DNA of 35,123 nucleotides from a virus: IMG/VR virus record IMGVR_UViG_3300048592_000460, positions 1 through 35,123 of that record; one strand, written 5' to 3'. The notes beneath the pieces were generated by a model. That model saw only the letters and a list, made by a program, of their open reading frames with translations, ran no database searches and was not told the DNA's origin. The first letter of the stretch is position 1. Each line of letters begins with the position of its first letter. Both the position numbers and the translations under genes were made by a program. This document shows, in pieces, positions 16,214 to 24,123 of this stretch.

Positions 16214-16998
16214 TCGACATCGACATCGACACCTCCAATCTCGAGGCCGCCATTGCCGAGTTCGCGGAAATGACGCGCAAGGATTTGGCGGAGGTCACCA
16301 AACAACAGGCAGGAATCCTCGTCGGTCATGTGATTGCCATCACGCCTCCCGGCCATCAGCAGGCCATGAGCGACAGCGGCGGGATCGCGCTCGACGCCAA
16401 GAAATCCGGCGAGGCCCGCATCGCCGCAGACATCGCCCGGCTGTTCGTCACCACCCGCTTGCCCGAGCCGGTCATCGAGCGCGTATTGCATGCCGAGGTG
16501 TTCCGCGATTACGAATGGCAGAACCCCATGCCAAACGGCCGCCCGGTTCGCGTCTGGCAGCGCGCCAACAGCATGCGGGACATGAAAATCATCCACCAGG
16601 CAGGCAGATCGAACCGCACCGGCCGCACCAACCAAGCCGGCGGCGGGAACATGGCCATCACCCGCGCCGCGCTCGTCAGGCAATACACGCGCAATGAGAT
16701 TCGCAAAGTAGGCCTGCTCAATGCCGGCTGGCTGAGTGCAGCCCGCCAGCTCAAAACATCCAGCCGCAATACCCCCGCATGGATCAAGCGCCACGGTGAG
16801 CGTGGAGGTGGCGTGAACGTCGCGGACAAAGGCCCGCGCGTCCGCATTCAGATTTACAACACGCAAACATGGTTCCCACAGGGCATGGAGACCCGCGTGC
16901 GGATCGCCGTCGCCCGCCGTGAAGCGGGCTTGCAAAAGGCCATGGAGGCTGTGCTAAAGCGCCGTGCCGCCGCTGCGGAGAAACGCATGGGCCGTTGA
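16210..16998 (+). CDS. Minor tail protein Z / HK97 gp10-like tail component
   Basis: This encodes 262 residues. The N-terminus (DIDTSNLEAAIAEFAEMTRKDLAEV) is an amphipathic helix typical of gp10/protein Z head-tail proteins. ITPPG follows near residue 44, a motif often seen after the first helix. The C-terminal third is highly basic and helical (RVRIAVARREAGLQKAMEAVLKRR, spread over the last 45 residues). These proteins help join or complete the tail. It lies directly before the tail-terminator candidate; its TGA is within the TTGAC box of that gene. Confidence 0.65.
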   Translation: MIDIDIDTSNLEAAIAEFAEMTRKDLAEVTKQQAGILVGHVIAITPPGHQQAMSDSGGIALDAKKSGEARIAADIARLFVTTRLPEPVIERVLHAEVFRDYEWQNPMPNGRPVRVWQRANSMRDMKIIHQAGRSNRTGRTNQAGGGNMAITRAALVRQYTRNEIRKVGLLNAGWLSAARQLKTSSRNTPAWIKRHGERGGGVNVADKGPRVRIQIYNTQTWFPQGMETRVRIAVARREAGLQKAMEAVLKRRAAAAEKRMGR

Positions 16999-17014
16999 CT
17001 GTCTGGCTGGCTGC

Positions 17015-17419
17015 ATGACCCGTGCCACCGTCATCGCGGCCATTCGCGAGTTCCTGACCGCGAATTACCGCGGCCCCATCACCATCCTGCCGGAAACCTC
17101 CACCGAAGAACTTTCCCCGCCGTATGCCGTGATCCGGATCGGCTCCGGCGAGCAACTCTATCCAGGTATCGCGGAGATTTGGGACATGAATGTGCTGATC
17201 GGCGTGTTCCACGATGCGGATGCCACTTCCGCCGAAACGGCCGAGGCGCAGGCCGGCGAGTTGTTCGCCATGCTCGATGACCCCGCGCTCCTGTTTGCCC
17301 ACTCCGCGGAAACGCTTGCATGGTCCGCGCTCGAATACCTCACCACCGAAGCATCGATTGTCGAGCAGCGCTGGCAGCACGTCGCCGGATTCCGCGCCAT
17401 CGTCGCCCCGGCTGCGTGA
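17015..17419 (+). CDS. Putative tail terminator / completion protein (gpU-like)
   Basis: This encodes 134 residues from ATG 17015; upstream in-frame ATGs overlap the previous gene. TTGACT lies exactly 20 nt upstream. The pattern MTRATVIAAIREFL at the start, a central strand pair PYAVIRIGSGEQLYPGIAEIWDMNVLIGVF and an alternating helix fits tail terminator proteins that cap the tube (lambda gpU class), which also precede the major tail gene. Assigned by size, fold pattern and position. Confidence 0.6.
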   Translation: MTRATVIAAIREFLTANYRGPITILPETSTEELSPPYAVIRIGSGEQLYPGIAEIWDMNVLIGVFHDADATSAETAEAQAGELFAMLDDPALLFAHSAETLAWSALEYLTTEASIVEQRWQHVAGFRAIVAPAA

Positions 17420-17443
17420 AAATTGACACCGAGCGGATGAATT

Positions 17444-17836
17444 ATGTCCGCCGCGATCAAAGGCAAACAAGTTCTCTGGGGCGTCGCCGCTGGCGCCATC
17501 TCCGCGGCAAACGTCGCCGTCACCGGGGGTATCATCACCTCCTTTGAAATCGATTCCCAAGGAGGCACCACCACCGTGGGCGATGAGGATGACGACATCG
17601 TCACCCGCATCGATCATGCCGCTGAAAACAAAATCACCATGGAAGTCGATTGCGTGGCCGCCACCACCAAGCCTGCAAAAGGCACCGAGCTGACCGGCCT
17701 CAGCACGATCGACGGGGTCACCTTCGGCACCGGCCGCACCTTTGTGGATTCCTCAAAAGTCGTCTACGCCCGCAATGGCGTGAAGAAAATCTCCGTCTCA
17801 GCCACCCATTACCCGGGCATGGCGGCGGATGCCTAA
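17444..17836 (+). CDS. Major tail tube protein candidate
   Basis: This encodes 130 residues. It lies after the terminator candidate and before the tail chaperones, where the major tail protein normally is. The sequence is beta-rich with Thr/Gly/Val repeats, a Gly-Thr-Thr loop and DEDDDIVTRIDHAAENKITMEVDC near the centre, consistent with a tail tube fold. It is shorter than lambda gpV (246 residues) and lacks the extra Ig-like domain. TTGACA lies 21 nt upstream of ATG 17444. The assignment is by context. Confidence 0.6.
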   Translation: MSAAIKGKQVLWGVAAGAISAANVAVTGGIITSFEIDSQGGTTTVGDEDDDIVTRIDHAAENKITMEVDCVAATTKPAKGTELTGLSTIDGVTFGTGRTFVDSSKVVYARNGVKKISVSATHYPGMAADA

Positions 17837-17845
17837 CCGTTTTTC

Positions 17846-17921
17846 AAACGCGGAGTAGTTCAGTTGGTAGATCAGCGGACTCATATTCCGCAGCGCGTCG
17901 GTTCGATTCCGACCTCCGCAT
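17846..17921 (+). tRNA. tRNA with CAU anticodon and initiator-like C1xA72 mismatch, CCA encoded
   Basis: A full cloverleaf of 76 nt. The acceptor is 17846-17852 with 17911-17917, whose first position is an unpaired C opposite A. The D arm has the usual A14, GG and A21 but a U-U mismatch at 11-24. The anticodon stem GCGGA/UCCGC carries loop CUCAUAU (anticodon CAU). The T arm GUCGG/CCGAC has loop UUCGAUU. U is the discriminator and CCA is encoded. C1xA72 marks bacterial initiator tRNA, but the three G-C pairs of the initiator anticodon stem are incomplete (GGA/UCC) and U73 is unusual. Elongator Met or tRNA-Ile2 are alternatives. Confidence 0.85.
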
Positions 17922-17951
17922 CCAGCTTTTTTCTCAAAACCAGCCAGCCAT

Positions 17952-18491
17952 ATGACAGCCGCCCCGCCCGAACCGACCCTCGATGACATCGCCGCGGCCC
18001 GCGCCGCCACCGATGGGAAAACACCGCTCGCCGTGCTTTCCGCATTCATCCCCAAACCGGTCTCCCACCTCGGGCAAACATTGCTGCCACTCACCGCCGG
18101 CCACGAGCTGCTGCTCTCCCAGATCGGCCACCCGCTGGCCACAGGCGGGAAATGGGAGGATGTCGATGTCCTCATGGCGCTTTTCGTCTTCTCCCGCCCC
18201 TCCCGCGCCTTGTTTGAGATGGTCGCAAACGACACCCTTGAATCCGAATTCTTCGGATTCATCGACAGCATCCCGAGCGCGGATATCGCCGTTCTCGGCC
18301 CTGACATGGTCGCCCACTGGATGACCGCCCGGGTCACCGCGCTGCACATGGAAAGCAAGCATGCCGGAGCTCAAAAAAAAACGGCGGTTTCGGCTGGTGG
18401 CTCAACACCGTCACAGCAGCTTGCAAAGTCTTCGGCTGGGATCCGCAAGTGGCTATCCACGACATTCCGCTCGCGCAAATCTTTGCCCTGA
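17952..18491 (+). CDS. Tail assembly chaperone, unshifted product (G-like)
   Basis: This encodes 179 residues. The first 140 are acidic-helical (PTLDDIAAARAATDG, ALFEMVANDTLESEF, DMVAHWMTARVTALHMESK) as in gpG-type tail chaperones, which bind the tape measure during tail assembly. The position between major tail protein and tape measure is diagnostic. After residue 143 the frame runs through an A9 tract; the remaining 36 residues are low-complexity Ser-rich and probably only the tail of the unshifted form. A -1 shift gives the longer product. Confidence 0.75.
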   Translation: MTAAPPEPTLDDIAAARAATDGKTPLAVLSAFIPKPVSHLGQTLLPLTAGHELLLSQIGHPLATGGKWEDVDVLMALFVFSRPSRALFEMVANDTLESEFFGFIDSIPSADIAVLGPDMVAHWMTARVTALHMESKHAGAQKKTAVSAGGSTPSQQLAKSSAGIRKWLSTTFRSRKSLP

Positions 18492-18601
18492 ACGCCTGCC
18501 ACGCCTGGGGCGAAGGACTTGAGATCGCGGATGCAAACTATCAGGACCGCGACTATCTGGAGGAGCTCTCCCGCATCGTCGCCGCCCGCGCCGGGGCTTG
18601 A
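17952..18601 (+). CDS. Tail assembly chaperone, -1 frameshift fusion (GT-like)
   Basis: Reading shifts -1 in the A-tract at 18373-18381: codons CAA AAA AAA ACG in frame 0 become AAA AAC GGC in the -1 frame. The extension adds 73 residues (begins NGGFGWWLNTVT, contains HDIPLAQIFALNACHAWGEG) and stops at TGA 18599-18601, giving 216 residues. The added domain is open, compositionally normal and ends just before the tape measure gene, the classical arrangement of lambda G/GT. The TTGAC box of the tape measure gene overlaps this stop. Confidence 0.8.
18372..18382 (+). other. Programmed -1 frameshift slippery site (A9)
   Basis: Nine consecutive adenines between C18372 and C18382. Both frames place AAA codons in the P and A sites, so tandem slippage by -1 keeps pairing. 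It is the only run of this kind in the chaperone genes and lies where the second frame becomes coding. Confidence 0.8.
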
Positions 18602-18618
18602 CAAGCAGCCTTCACCCA

Positions 18619-20046
18619 ATGGCCGGAATTTCCATCAACCTGGCGGGCAACTTCGGGAAGCTCGATGAACTCAAGGACAAGGCGCACAAGACCGCCGCAT
18701 CCATCAAGAGCGCCTTCGGCTCCACCGCGGCCAAGGCCATGTTCGCAGGCATCGCCACCGCAGGCACCGCAGCCTTCGCGGGCGTCGTGGCCGCCATGAA
18801 ATCCGCCATCGATGCCGGGGGCGAACTCTCCGACATGATGGCCCGCACCGGTGCCGCAGGTAAAGGCCTCATGGTCCTGCAGCAGGCGTTTTCCAATGCA
18901 GGGATCGCCGCCGGCCAAGTGCCTGCCGTGCTCAACAAAATGCAGAAAGCCCTCGCCGGGGTGAACGAAGAGGGCGACCGCGTCACCACTCGCGTGTTCG
19001 ACGACCTCGGGCTTTCCATCGATGCCCTGCAATCCATGGATCCGGCCGAGGCCTTTCGAAAAATCGGCGAGGCCATTTCCCAATTCGAAAGCCCCGCCAA
19101 GCGCGCCGCCATCGCCATGGAAATCTTCGGCCGCTCCGGCGGCGAGCTGCTGGTCCTCATGCAGGACAGCCGCGCCTTTTCCACTGCCGAGCAGCAGATC
19201 GGCGGGCTGGCCAATACTCTGGCCACCAACGCAGATTCTTTTGATGCCGTTTCCGACTCGCTGCAGCTCCTCGGAGTGAAATACAAACAGCTCGGCGCAG
19301 AAGTCGCGCTTTCACTGCTGCCGCAGCTTACCGCCTTTTCCCAATGGGCCAATGAAGTGGATCTCTCACAAGTCGGAAGCGAAATCGGAATGCTCGCTGA
19401 ACACGTCGTGACGCTGTCCATCGCCCTGGCTCAAACCGTCAAGCAGCTGCCCGGCATGGCGGCGCTGGCCAAGCACCTTGAAACGATTGCGAAAAACAAC
19501 CCGGCGCCAGGCATCGCACTGCCCACCCCGGATGTCGTCATCGGCGCTGATGGCATCGCCCGCCGCACCCAAGACACCGGTGCCGCCGCCGCCGACCAGG
19601 TCTTCGGCGAAGTGTTCGCAGAAGCGGACAAAGACCCCTTCGCAGAACCGGACGTGCCCAAGGAGCAACGCGACAAGGCCATCAAAGAATGGGAAGGCGA
19701 GCTGGCTGAAAACCGCGCCCATCAAGACCGCGTCCGCGCCATCGAGGATGAAGACGCCGCCCGCAAAAAAGCCATTGCCGACGCCAAGCGCAAAGCTGCG
19801 GAAGATGCCAAAGCCGCCATTCAGGACGTCTTGGCCGGCAAAGTGAACACCGCCCAAGGCAAGCTCGATGCACTCGGCTATCAGTCATCCATCGGGGCGC
19901 TCGGATCGCTTCAGCGTGTCGGCGGTGGTGGCGGTGCCGTCAGTTCCGGCCTCGACTACGCACGGCAGGCCGCAGACCTCCAGCGCGAGGCAAACGGCTA
20001 TCTGCGCCAGCTGATCGAAATCTCCCGCCGCGATATCGACCTCTAA
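18619..20046 (+). CDS. Tape measure protein
   Basis: This encodes 475 residues from ATG 18619, with TTGACA 21 nt upstream (overlapping the chaperone stop). Features are long Ala-rich helices, a hydrophobic stretch near residues 35-60 (ALA/GTAAFAGVVAAMKSA) suited to membrane passage, TP901-type segments such as AKRAAIAMEIFGRSGGELL around 155-175, and a charged coiled coil (KAIKEWEGELAENRAHQDR and DAARKKAIADAKRKAAEDA) around 350-410. At about 0.15 nm per residue a tail near 70 nm would be expected, short for a siphovirus. The C-terminal end is Gly-rich then helical. Confidence 0.88.
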   Translation: MAGISINLAGNFGKLDELKDKAHKTAASIKSAFGSTAAKAMFAGIATAGTAAFAGVVAAMKSAIDAGGELSDMMARTGAAGKGLMVLQQAFSNAGIAAGQVPAVLNKMQKALAGVNEEGDRVTTRVFDDLGLSIDALQSMDPAEAFRKIGEAISQFESPAKRAAIAMEIFGRSGGELLVLMQDSRAFSTAEQQIGGLANTLATNADSFDAVSDSLQLLGVKYKQLGAEVALSLLPQLTAFSQWANEVDLSQVGSEIGMLAEHVVTLSIALAQTVKQLPGMAALAKHLETIAKNNPAPGIALPTPDVVIGADGIARRTQDTGAAAADQVFGEVFAEADKDPFAEPDVPKEQRDKAIKEWEGELAENRAHQDRVRAIEDEDAARKKAIADAKRKAAEDAKAAIQDVLAGKVNTAQGKLDALGYQSSIGALGSLQRVGGGGGAVSSGLDYARQAADLQREANGYLRQLIEISRRDIDL

Positions 20047-20070
20047 TCCTTTGACAGCCCGCCCATCGCC

Positions 20071-21006
20071 ATGCGCTTCGTCATCGATCTTGATTCCCTC
20101 GAACTCATCGAATCCGCCACCGACCGGCGCCGTGTATCCCTTGTCGAAGGCAAGCGCGGGGATGACGCGCCATTCGAAGTGATCTTCGTTCGTTCAGGTG
20201 TCGCCGAAGAGCTTGCCGCATCCTCCGTGCTGACCTTCGGGGCCAAGCAGGAAAACAAATACGACGCCAACGCCGTCGTGCTCGATGATTCGTTTGCCAA
20301 ATCCGGCAGCGGAACAGCCGCCAAATACCTGGCCAATCCATCGTTCAACACCACCGCGCTCAACGCCCTCTTCGCCATCGATGCCAACGATACCAATGAT
20401 CCGCCCTACGTCGACCTCATGGCGGAGTTCGCCTGGCAAGTCGGCACCGGCGCACCCACCTCCACCAAGACATTCCGTTACCGCGTCCACAATGACGTGA
20501 TCCGCGGCGACGAAGTCGGTCCGGTGGAGATCACCGGCGGCACCCCCGTCAATCAGGCCTTCGCCAGCCTCGAGATCGAGTTCGATATCCTCCCCACCGC
20601 CGGAGACATCCTCACCATCGAGAGCGACGTCACCGAGACCTGGGAATTCGTCACCGGCACCCCCAGCGGCGGAGAAATCCAGATTGGCGCCACCCTCGCC
20701 GATTGCGCCGCAAACCTTGCCGCCGTGCTCGGCTCGACCGCCGTCGATGCCGCCCAGGTCGGCAGCACCCCCGCCGTCATCCTCACCGCCTATGTCGGCG
20801 GCACCGCCGGGAACGCCATCACCGTCACCAGCTCCAATACCGGCCTCTTCGGCGTCGATCTCGATGCCGAGCCCCTCGCCGGCGGAGTCGATGCCACCGC
20901 CGGCCGACTCGGCACCATGAAAGTCGCCAGCGGATTTCTCTACATCGTCGATAGCGTCACATCCGACGTTCCCACCTGGAAAAAAATCGCCCTTTCCGCC
21001 CTCTAA
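20071..21006 (+). CDS. Tail tip / distal tail protein, unknown family
   Basis: This encodes 311 residues with TTGACA exactly 20 nt upstream. The N-terminal 170 residues are beta-rich with Asp/Asn, similar in position to BppU/distal-tail-type upper baseplate proteins. Residues about 175-275 look like a repeated Ig-like, Gly/Thr-rich domain (TPSGGEIQIGATLADCAANLA, VGGTAGNAITVTSS). That sub-sequence occurs in many phage structural proteins and often fixes decoration domains. No enzyme motif. It heads a close-set series of tail-tip genes. Confidence 0.6.
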   Translation: MRFVIDLDSLELIESATDRRRVSLVEGKRGDDAPFEVIFVRSGVAEELAASSVLTFGAKQENKYDANAVVLDDSFAKSGSGTAAKYLANPSFNTTALNALFAIDANDTNDPPYVDLMAEFAWQVGTGAPTSTKTFRYRVHNDVIRGDEVGPVEITGGTPVNQAFASLEIEFDILPTAGDILTIESDVTETWEFVTGTPSGGEIQIGATLADCAANLAAVLGSTAVDAAQVGSTPAVILTAYVGGTAGNAITVTSSNTGLFGVDLDAEPLAGGVDATAGRLGTMKVASGFLYIVDSVTSDVPTWKKIALSAL

Positions 21007-21009
21007 CCA

Positions 21010-21360
21010 ATGGCACGCGCAACACTCAACCTGGAAATCCAGCGGTTCGTCACCTTCGGCCCCATCCAGATCGTCTGTAAAAACGCCTCCGGGGTTGTGG
21101 TTCCGCTCGCCGGCTACCAAGCCTTTGCTGAAGTCAGGAAAGATGAAAAGTCCTCCCGAATTCTCGACCTCGCGCCAGTCATCGCGGCCGATGACGCTGA
21201 CGGTCTCATCACCATCCCGGAAATCCCGTGGCAATTGACCGATGATCTTTCGCCCGTCATCGCTCAATGGGATCTCATTTTGGAAGATCCAAATGGGAAA
21301 CGCCTGCCACCAATCGTCGGCGGGCGAATCAACATCAACACCCCAATCAGCCAGCCGTGA
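21010..21360 (+). CDS. Small tail-tip protein, BppU-like domain
   Basis: This encodes 116 residues, beginning 3 nt after the previous stop. Beta-rich, with the pattern GxxVPLAGYQAFAEVRKDEKSS then DGLITIPEIPW and W-Q-L-T, ending in GKRLPPIVGGRI. This resembles the small N-terminal domain of phage baseplate upper proteins, where a linear-combination polarity sentence (PLAGYxAxAxVRxxxxs) is common. It probably links the tail to the fibre that follows. The stop overlaps the fibre start. Confidence 0.6.
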   Translation: MARATLNLEIQRFVTFGPIQIVCKNASGVVVPLAGYQAFAEVRKDEKSSRILDLAPVIAADDADGLITIPEIPWQLTDDLSPVIAQWDLILEDPNGKRLPPIVGGRININTPISQP

Positions 21361-22616
21361 ACATTCAAACACTCATTGTGACGCTGCCGGTCGCTGGGAT
21401 ATCGGAAATTCAGGTAAGCCAAATTGGAGCACCTGGGGCAAACGGGAAATCCGCCTACCAGAGCTACCTCGATTCCACTGCTGACGACCCACCACTCACC
21501 GAAGAAGAATGGTCTGCCGGCACCGGCGGCGCATCCGCATTCGTTGATCTAACCGACAAAGCCACCGCCGACCTCCCCGCCATCAACGGCCCCCTCGCCA
21601 GCGCCCTGGCCGGGAAATCCTCCACCGGCCACACCCACGATTACAGCGCCGTCTATCAGCCGCTCAACACCCGCCTCACCTCCATCAGCGGCCTCACCTA
21701 CACCGGGAACCAGCTCAAAGTCCTCCGCGTAAACGCCGCCGAAAGCGCCTTCGAACTCGTCTCCATCTCCGTCGGCGGCGGCGATGCCCTCGTCGCCAAC
21801 TCCCTCGATCAATTTGCCGATGTCACCCAGGCCGCAGGCAAAACCCTTTCCATCACCGAAAGCACCACCCTCGCCGGCGGCACCCACTCAGGCACCAACA
21901 CCGGCGATCAGGACCTCTCAGCCTACGCCCCCCTTGCGAATCCCACCTTCACCGGCGTCCCCGCCGGCCCAACCGCCGCCCCTGGAACCAACACCACCCA
22001 GCTCGCCACCACCGCCTTCATCCAGGCCGCACTCGCCGCCCTCATCAACTCCGCCCCCGGCGCGCTCGATACCCTCGACGAGCTCGCCGCCGCCATGGGA
22101 GACGATGCCAACTTCGCCGCCACCGTCACCACCGCACTCGCCGGCAAGCAGCCGCTCGATGCCACCCTCACCGCCCTCGCCGCCCTTACCACCGCCGCGG
22201 ACAAACTCATCTACGCCACCGGCTCAGACACCTTCGCCACCGCAGATCTCACCGCCTTCGGCCGCCAGCTCGCCGCCGCCGCCAATGCCGCCGCAGTCAT
22301 CTCGCTGCTCAGCCTCGGCACCGCCGCCACCAAAAACACCGGCACCACCTCCGGCACCATCCCCGAGTTCGGCACCGGCGGCAGCCTCGCCCTCGCCTCA
22401 GTTTCCATCAGCGGAGAAACCAGCTACGGAAACTCCGCTTATTGGACCTACGGCACCGGCCGCGCCGCAGAGCACCGCACCGCCCTCAAAGTCCCCGCCA
22501 GCGACAACACCGGCATCACCGGGGCCGATGCCCTCTCCAACATGGTCTCCCTCACCCAGGCCGAATACGACGCCATCGGCACGCCTAACGCCACAACCCT
22601 CTATTTCATCCCATGA
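21357..22616 (+). CDS. Tail fibre protein
   Basis: This encodes 419 residues from GTG 21357 (GTGA overlap); upstream in-frame ATG 21267 would overlap the previous gene. The protein starts with a collagen-like hint (IGAPGANGKSAYQSYLDSTADDPP), the usual phage fibre EEWSAGTGG segment, then GHTHDYSAVYQPLNTRLTSI and ATTAFIQAAL motifs found in many tail fibres, with NTGDQDLS-type repeats and Ala/Thr-rich coiled stretches. The C-terminus SLTQAEYDAIGTPNATTLYFIP is a widespread tail-fibre ending. It is likely to contact the host surface. Confidence 0.85.
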   Translation: MNIQTLIVTLPVAGISEIQVSQIGAPGANGKSAYQSYLDSTADDPPLTEEEWSAGTGGASAFVDLTDKATADLPAINGPLASALAGKSSTGHTHDYSAVYQPLNTRLTSISGLTYTGNQLKVLRVNAAESAFELVSISVGGGDALVANSLDQFADVTQAAGKTLSITESTTLAGGTHSGTNTGDQDLSAYAPLANPTFTGVPAGPTAAPGTNTTQLATTAFIQAALAALINSAPGALDTLDELAAAMGDDANFAATVTTALAGKQPLDATLTALAALTTAADKLIYATGSDTFATADLTAFGRQLAAAANAAAVISLLSLGTAATKNTGTTSGTIPEFGTGGSLALASVSISGETSYGNSAYWTYGTGRAAEHRTALKVPASDNTGITGADALSNMVSLTQAEYDAIGTPNATTLYFIP

Positions 22617-23320
22617 GCATCAAGCTGGGCAGCACGCCTATTACCAAGATCATGCTCGGTTCCACGCCGATCAGCAAGGTCATGCTCGGATCGAGCCTCG
22701 TGTGGGAAGCGGCGGGGGGAATCGCCTATCTACTGGAAGAGAATTTCGAGGGAACCGGCTACGAGAACACATGGACCGAAACCGGGACACCAGACGAGGA
22801 TTACAGCACCACAGGACTGAGCATGCAAGGCAGTCAGTGCGTGCGGTTTAATGCGACAGAAACATACATAACCCACACGCTCCCGTCTGCTTACTCGCCC
22901 ATTGAGGTCTATTTTCAACTCCGATTTGCCGCATGGCCATCGCCGGCCCGCAATATTCTCACACTGCAAAATGCTTCAGGGACAAATCAACTGGTCATCT
23001 ACAAGGGGACCGCTGACAGCATTACCCTCCGCACACCAACTTTGGCACCGCAGACCACCCTATATGGTTTGGCTCTGAACACCACTTACCATGTCTGGAT
23101 TCGCTATGAAAAGGGCACAGGAGGAAACGCAAAAATGTGGCTTGCGCTTTCAACCGATGGAATCCGCCCAACCAGTGGCAGTCTGTATGCCTACCGAGAC
23201 ACCGGCACTGCAACTAAGGACATCTCGAAGATCGCCATTGGAATGCTGCTATCAGCCACAGTCGATATGTTCGTCGACCGAATCCTCGTTTCTCAAGATC
23301 CAATCGGAGACAACCCCTAA
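22613..23320 (+). CDS. Tail tip protein with LamG/concanavalin-like domain, putative receptor binder
   Basis: This encodes 235 residues, overlapping the fibre gene by 4 nt. The first 32 residues hold three tandem copies of a K-(I/V)-M-LGST-P-I unit, an anchoring motif repeated in fibre ends. Residues about 40-230 form a jelly-roll with lectin-like segments: YLLEENFEGTGYENTW, EVYFQLRFAAWPSPARN, TTYHVWIRYEKGTGGNAKMW. This is the LamG-type fold used to bind glycans. The base composition is distinctly less GC-rich than the fibre gene, which suggests separate acquisition and host-range evolution. Confidence 0.75.
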   Translation: MSIKLGSTPITKIMLGSTPISKVMLGSSLVWEAAGGIAYLLEENFEGTGYENTWTETGTPDEDYSTTGLSMQGSQCVRFNATETYITHTLPSAYSPIEVYFQLRFAAWPSPARNILTLQNASGTNQLVIYKGTADSITLRTPTLAPQTTLYGLALNTTYHVWIRYEKGTGGNAKMWLALSTDGIRPTSGSLYAYRDTGTATKDISKIAIGMLLSATVDMFVDRILVSQDPIGDNP

Positions 23321-23325
23321 CCACC

Positions 23326-23751
23326 ATGCCCCTCGCACTCACCACCACCCAACAAGCCGCCGCCTCCGTCCTCGCCGGTCTCCGCGCCCTTCGCGGTTCC
23401 TACGAATCCGCATCGCGTCACCTCGACAGCATGATCAACGGCCTCCTCGGACTCTCCAACGACGACCTCGCCGCCATCGGCAACGAAATGGGACCCGAGC
23501 AAATGACCGCGCTGCTAACAGCCCACGCCCAACAGGTCGCCGGCTGCAACGCGCTCGCCCTCGGCACAGCCGAGATCATCGCCGCCCTCACCCAAGCCCC
23601 CGTCGTCCCCGGCCGGCTCGCCAACACCGCCACCCTCGAAGCCCGCCTCGCAGCGCAGTATCGCGCTATAGTCCCGGATCCACAAACCGGCCTCTTGTCC
23701 GTTGTCGACCTCCCGCGGCCGGAACCGGAGCCCGAACCCATTCCCGAATGA
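23326..23751 (+). CDS. Tail-associated protein of unknown function
   Basis: This encodes 141 residues. It is helical and Ala/Leu-rich with a polar first half (TTTQQAAASVLAGLRALRGSY, SRHLDSMINGLLGLS) and a proline/glutamate tail (PRPEPEPEPIPE). There is no membrane segment. Its place between receptor-binding and lysis genes suggests a fibre chaperone or late accessory; neither is proven. The start follows the previous stop by 5 nt. Confidence 0.6.
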   Translation: MPLALTTTQQAAASVLAGLRALRGSYESASRHLDSMINGLLGLSNDDLAAIGNEMGPEQMTALLTAHAQQVAGCNALALGTAEIIAALTQAPVVPGRLANTATLEARLAAQYRAIVPDPQTGLLSVVDLPRPEPEPEPIPE

Positions 23752-23793
23752 AAGCCTGAATCCCTAACCGAAAATTGACTCATCCAAATAGCT

Positions 23794-24123
23794 ATGACTG
23801 ACCACCTCGCCACCACTGCCGCTGCCGTCGCCATCATCGGATCTACAACCCTCGGTGCTAAAGTAGGATCATCGCTGGCCACCGTCGCTGGGGAAGGAGC
23901 ACCCGCATGGATGGGGATTTTTCTTGGCCCCCTCGGTGCGCTGGCTGGCATGATTTTCGCGGTTTGGTGGCTGGCTGGCCGATTGAACAAAGCCGAAGAG
24001 AAAGCGGACAAACGCGAGGCCGAGCGTGATGCGGACCGCAAATCGCTGATCACTGTCGTCGAGCAGAATTCGCAGGTGATTCGCGAGGTCAAAGAGGTCA
24101 TCCACAAATGCCGAGGCCAATGA
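23794..24123 (+). CDS. Holin candidate
   Basis: This encodes 109 residues. Residues about 5-30 (TTAAAVAIIGSTTLGAKVGSSLA) and 37-61 (PAWMGIFLGPLGALAGMIFAVWWLAG) are hydrophobic. A charged helix follows (LNKAEEKADKREAERDADRK), then a basic end. Two membrane segments with a charged cytosolic tail next to an endolysin gene are typical of small holins, which permeabilise the inner membrane at lysis. TTGACT lies 19 nt before ATG 23794. The stop overlaps the start of the endolysin (ATGA at 24120). Confidence 0.75.
   Translation: MTDHLATTAAAVAIIGSTTLGAKVGSSLATVAGEGAPAWMGIFLGPLGALAGMIFAVWWLAGRLNKAEEKADKREAERDADRKSLITVVEQNSQVIREVKEVIHKCRGQ

Noticed and set aside
16198-16935. Long minus-strand open frames opposite tail genes and elsewhere (for example 11622-13145, 20194-21372)
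   Set aside because: They are mirror frames of GC-rich coding genes, with Gly/His/Arg-biased translations and no start context.
17846-17921. tRNA as a phage attachment site
   Set aside because: The tRNA is complete with CCA and lies mid-operon, and there is no integrase gene; a phage attP normally carries only a tRNA fragment.
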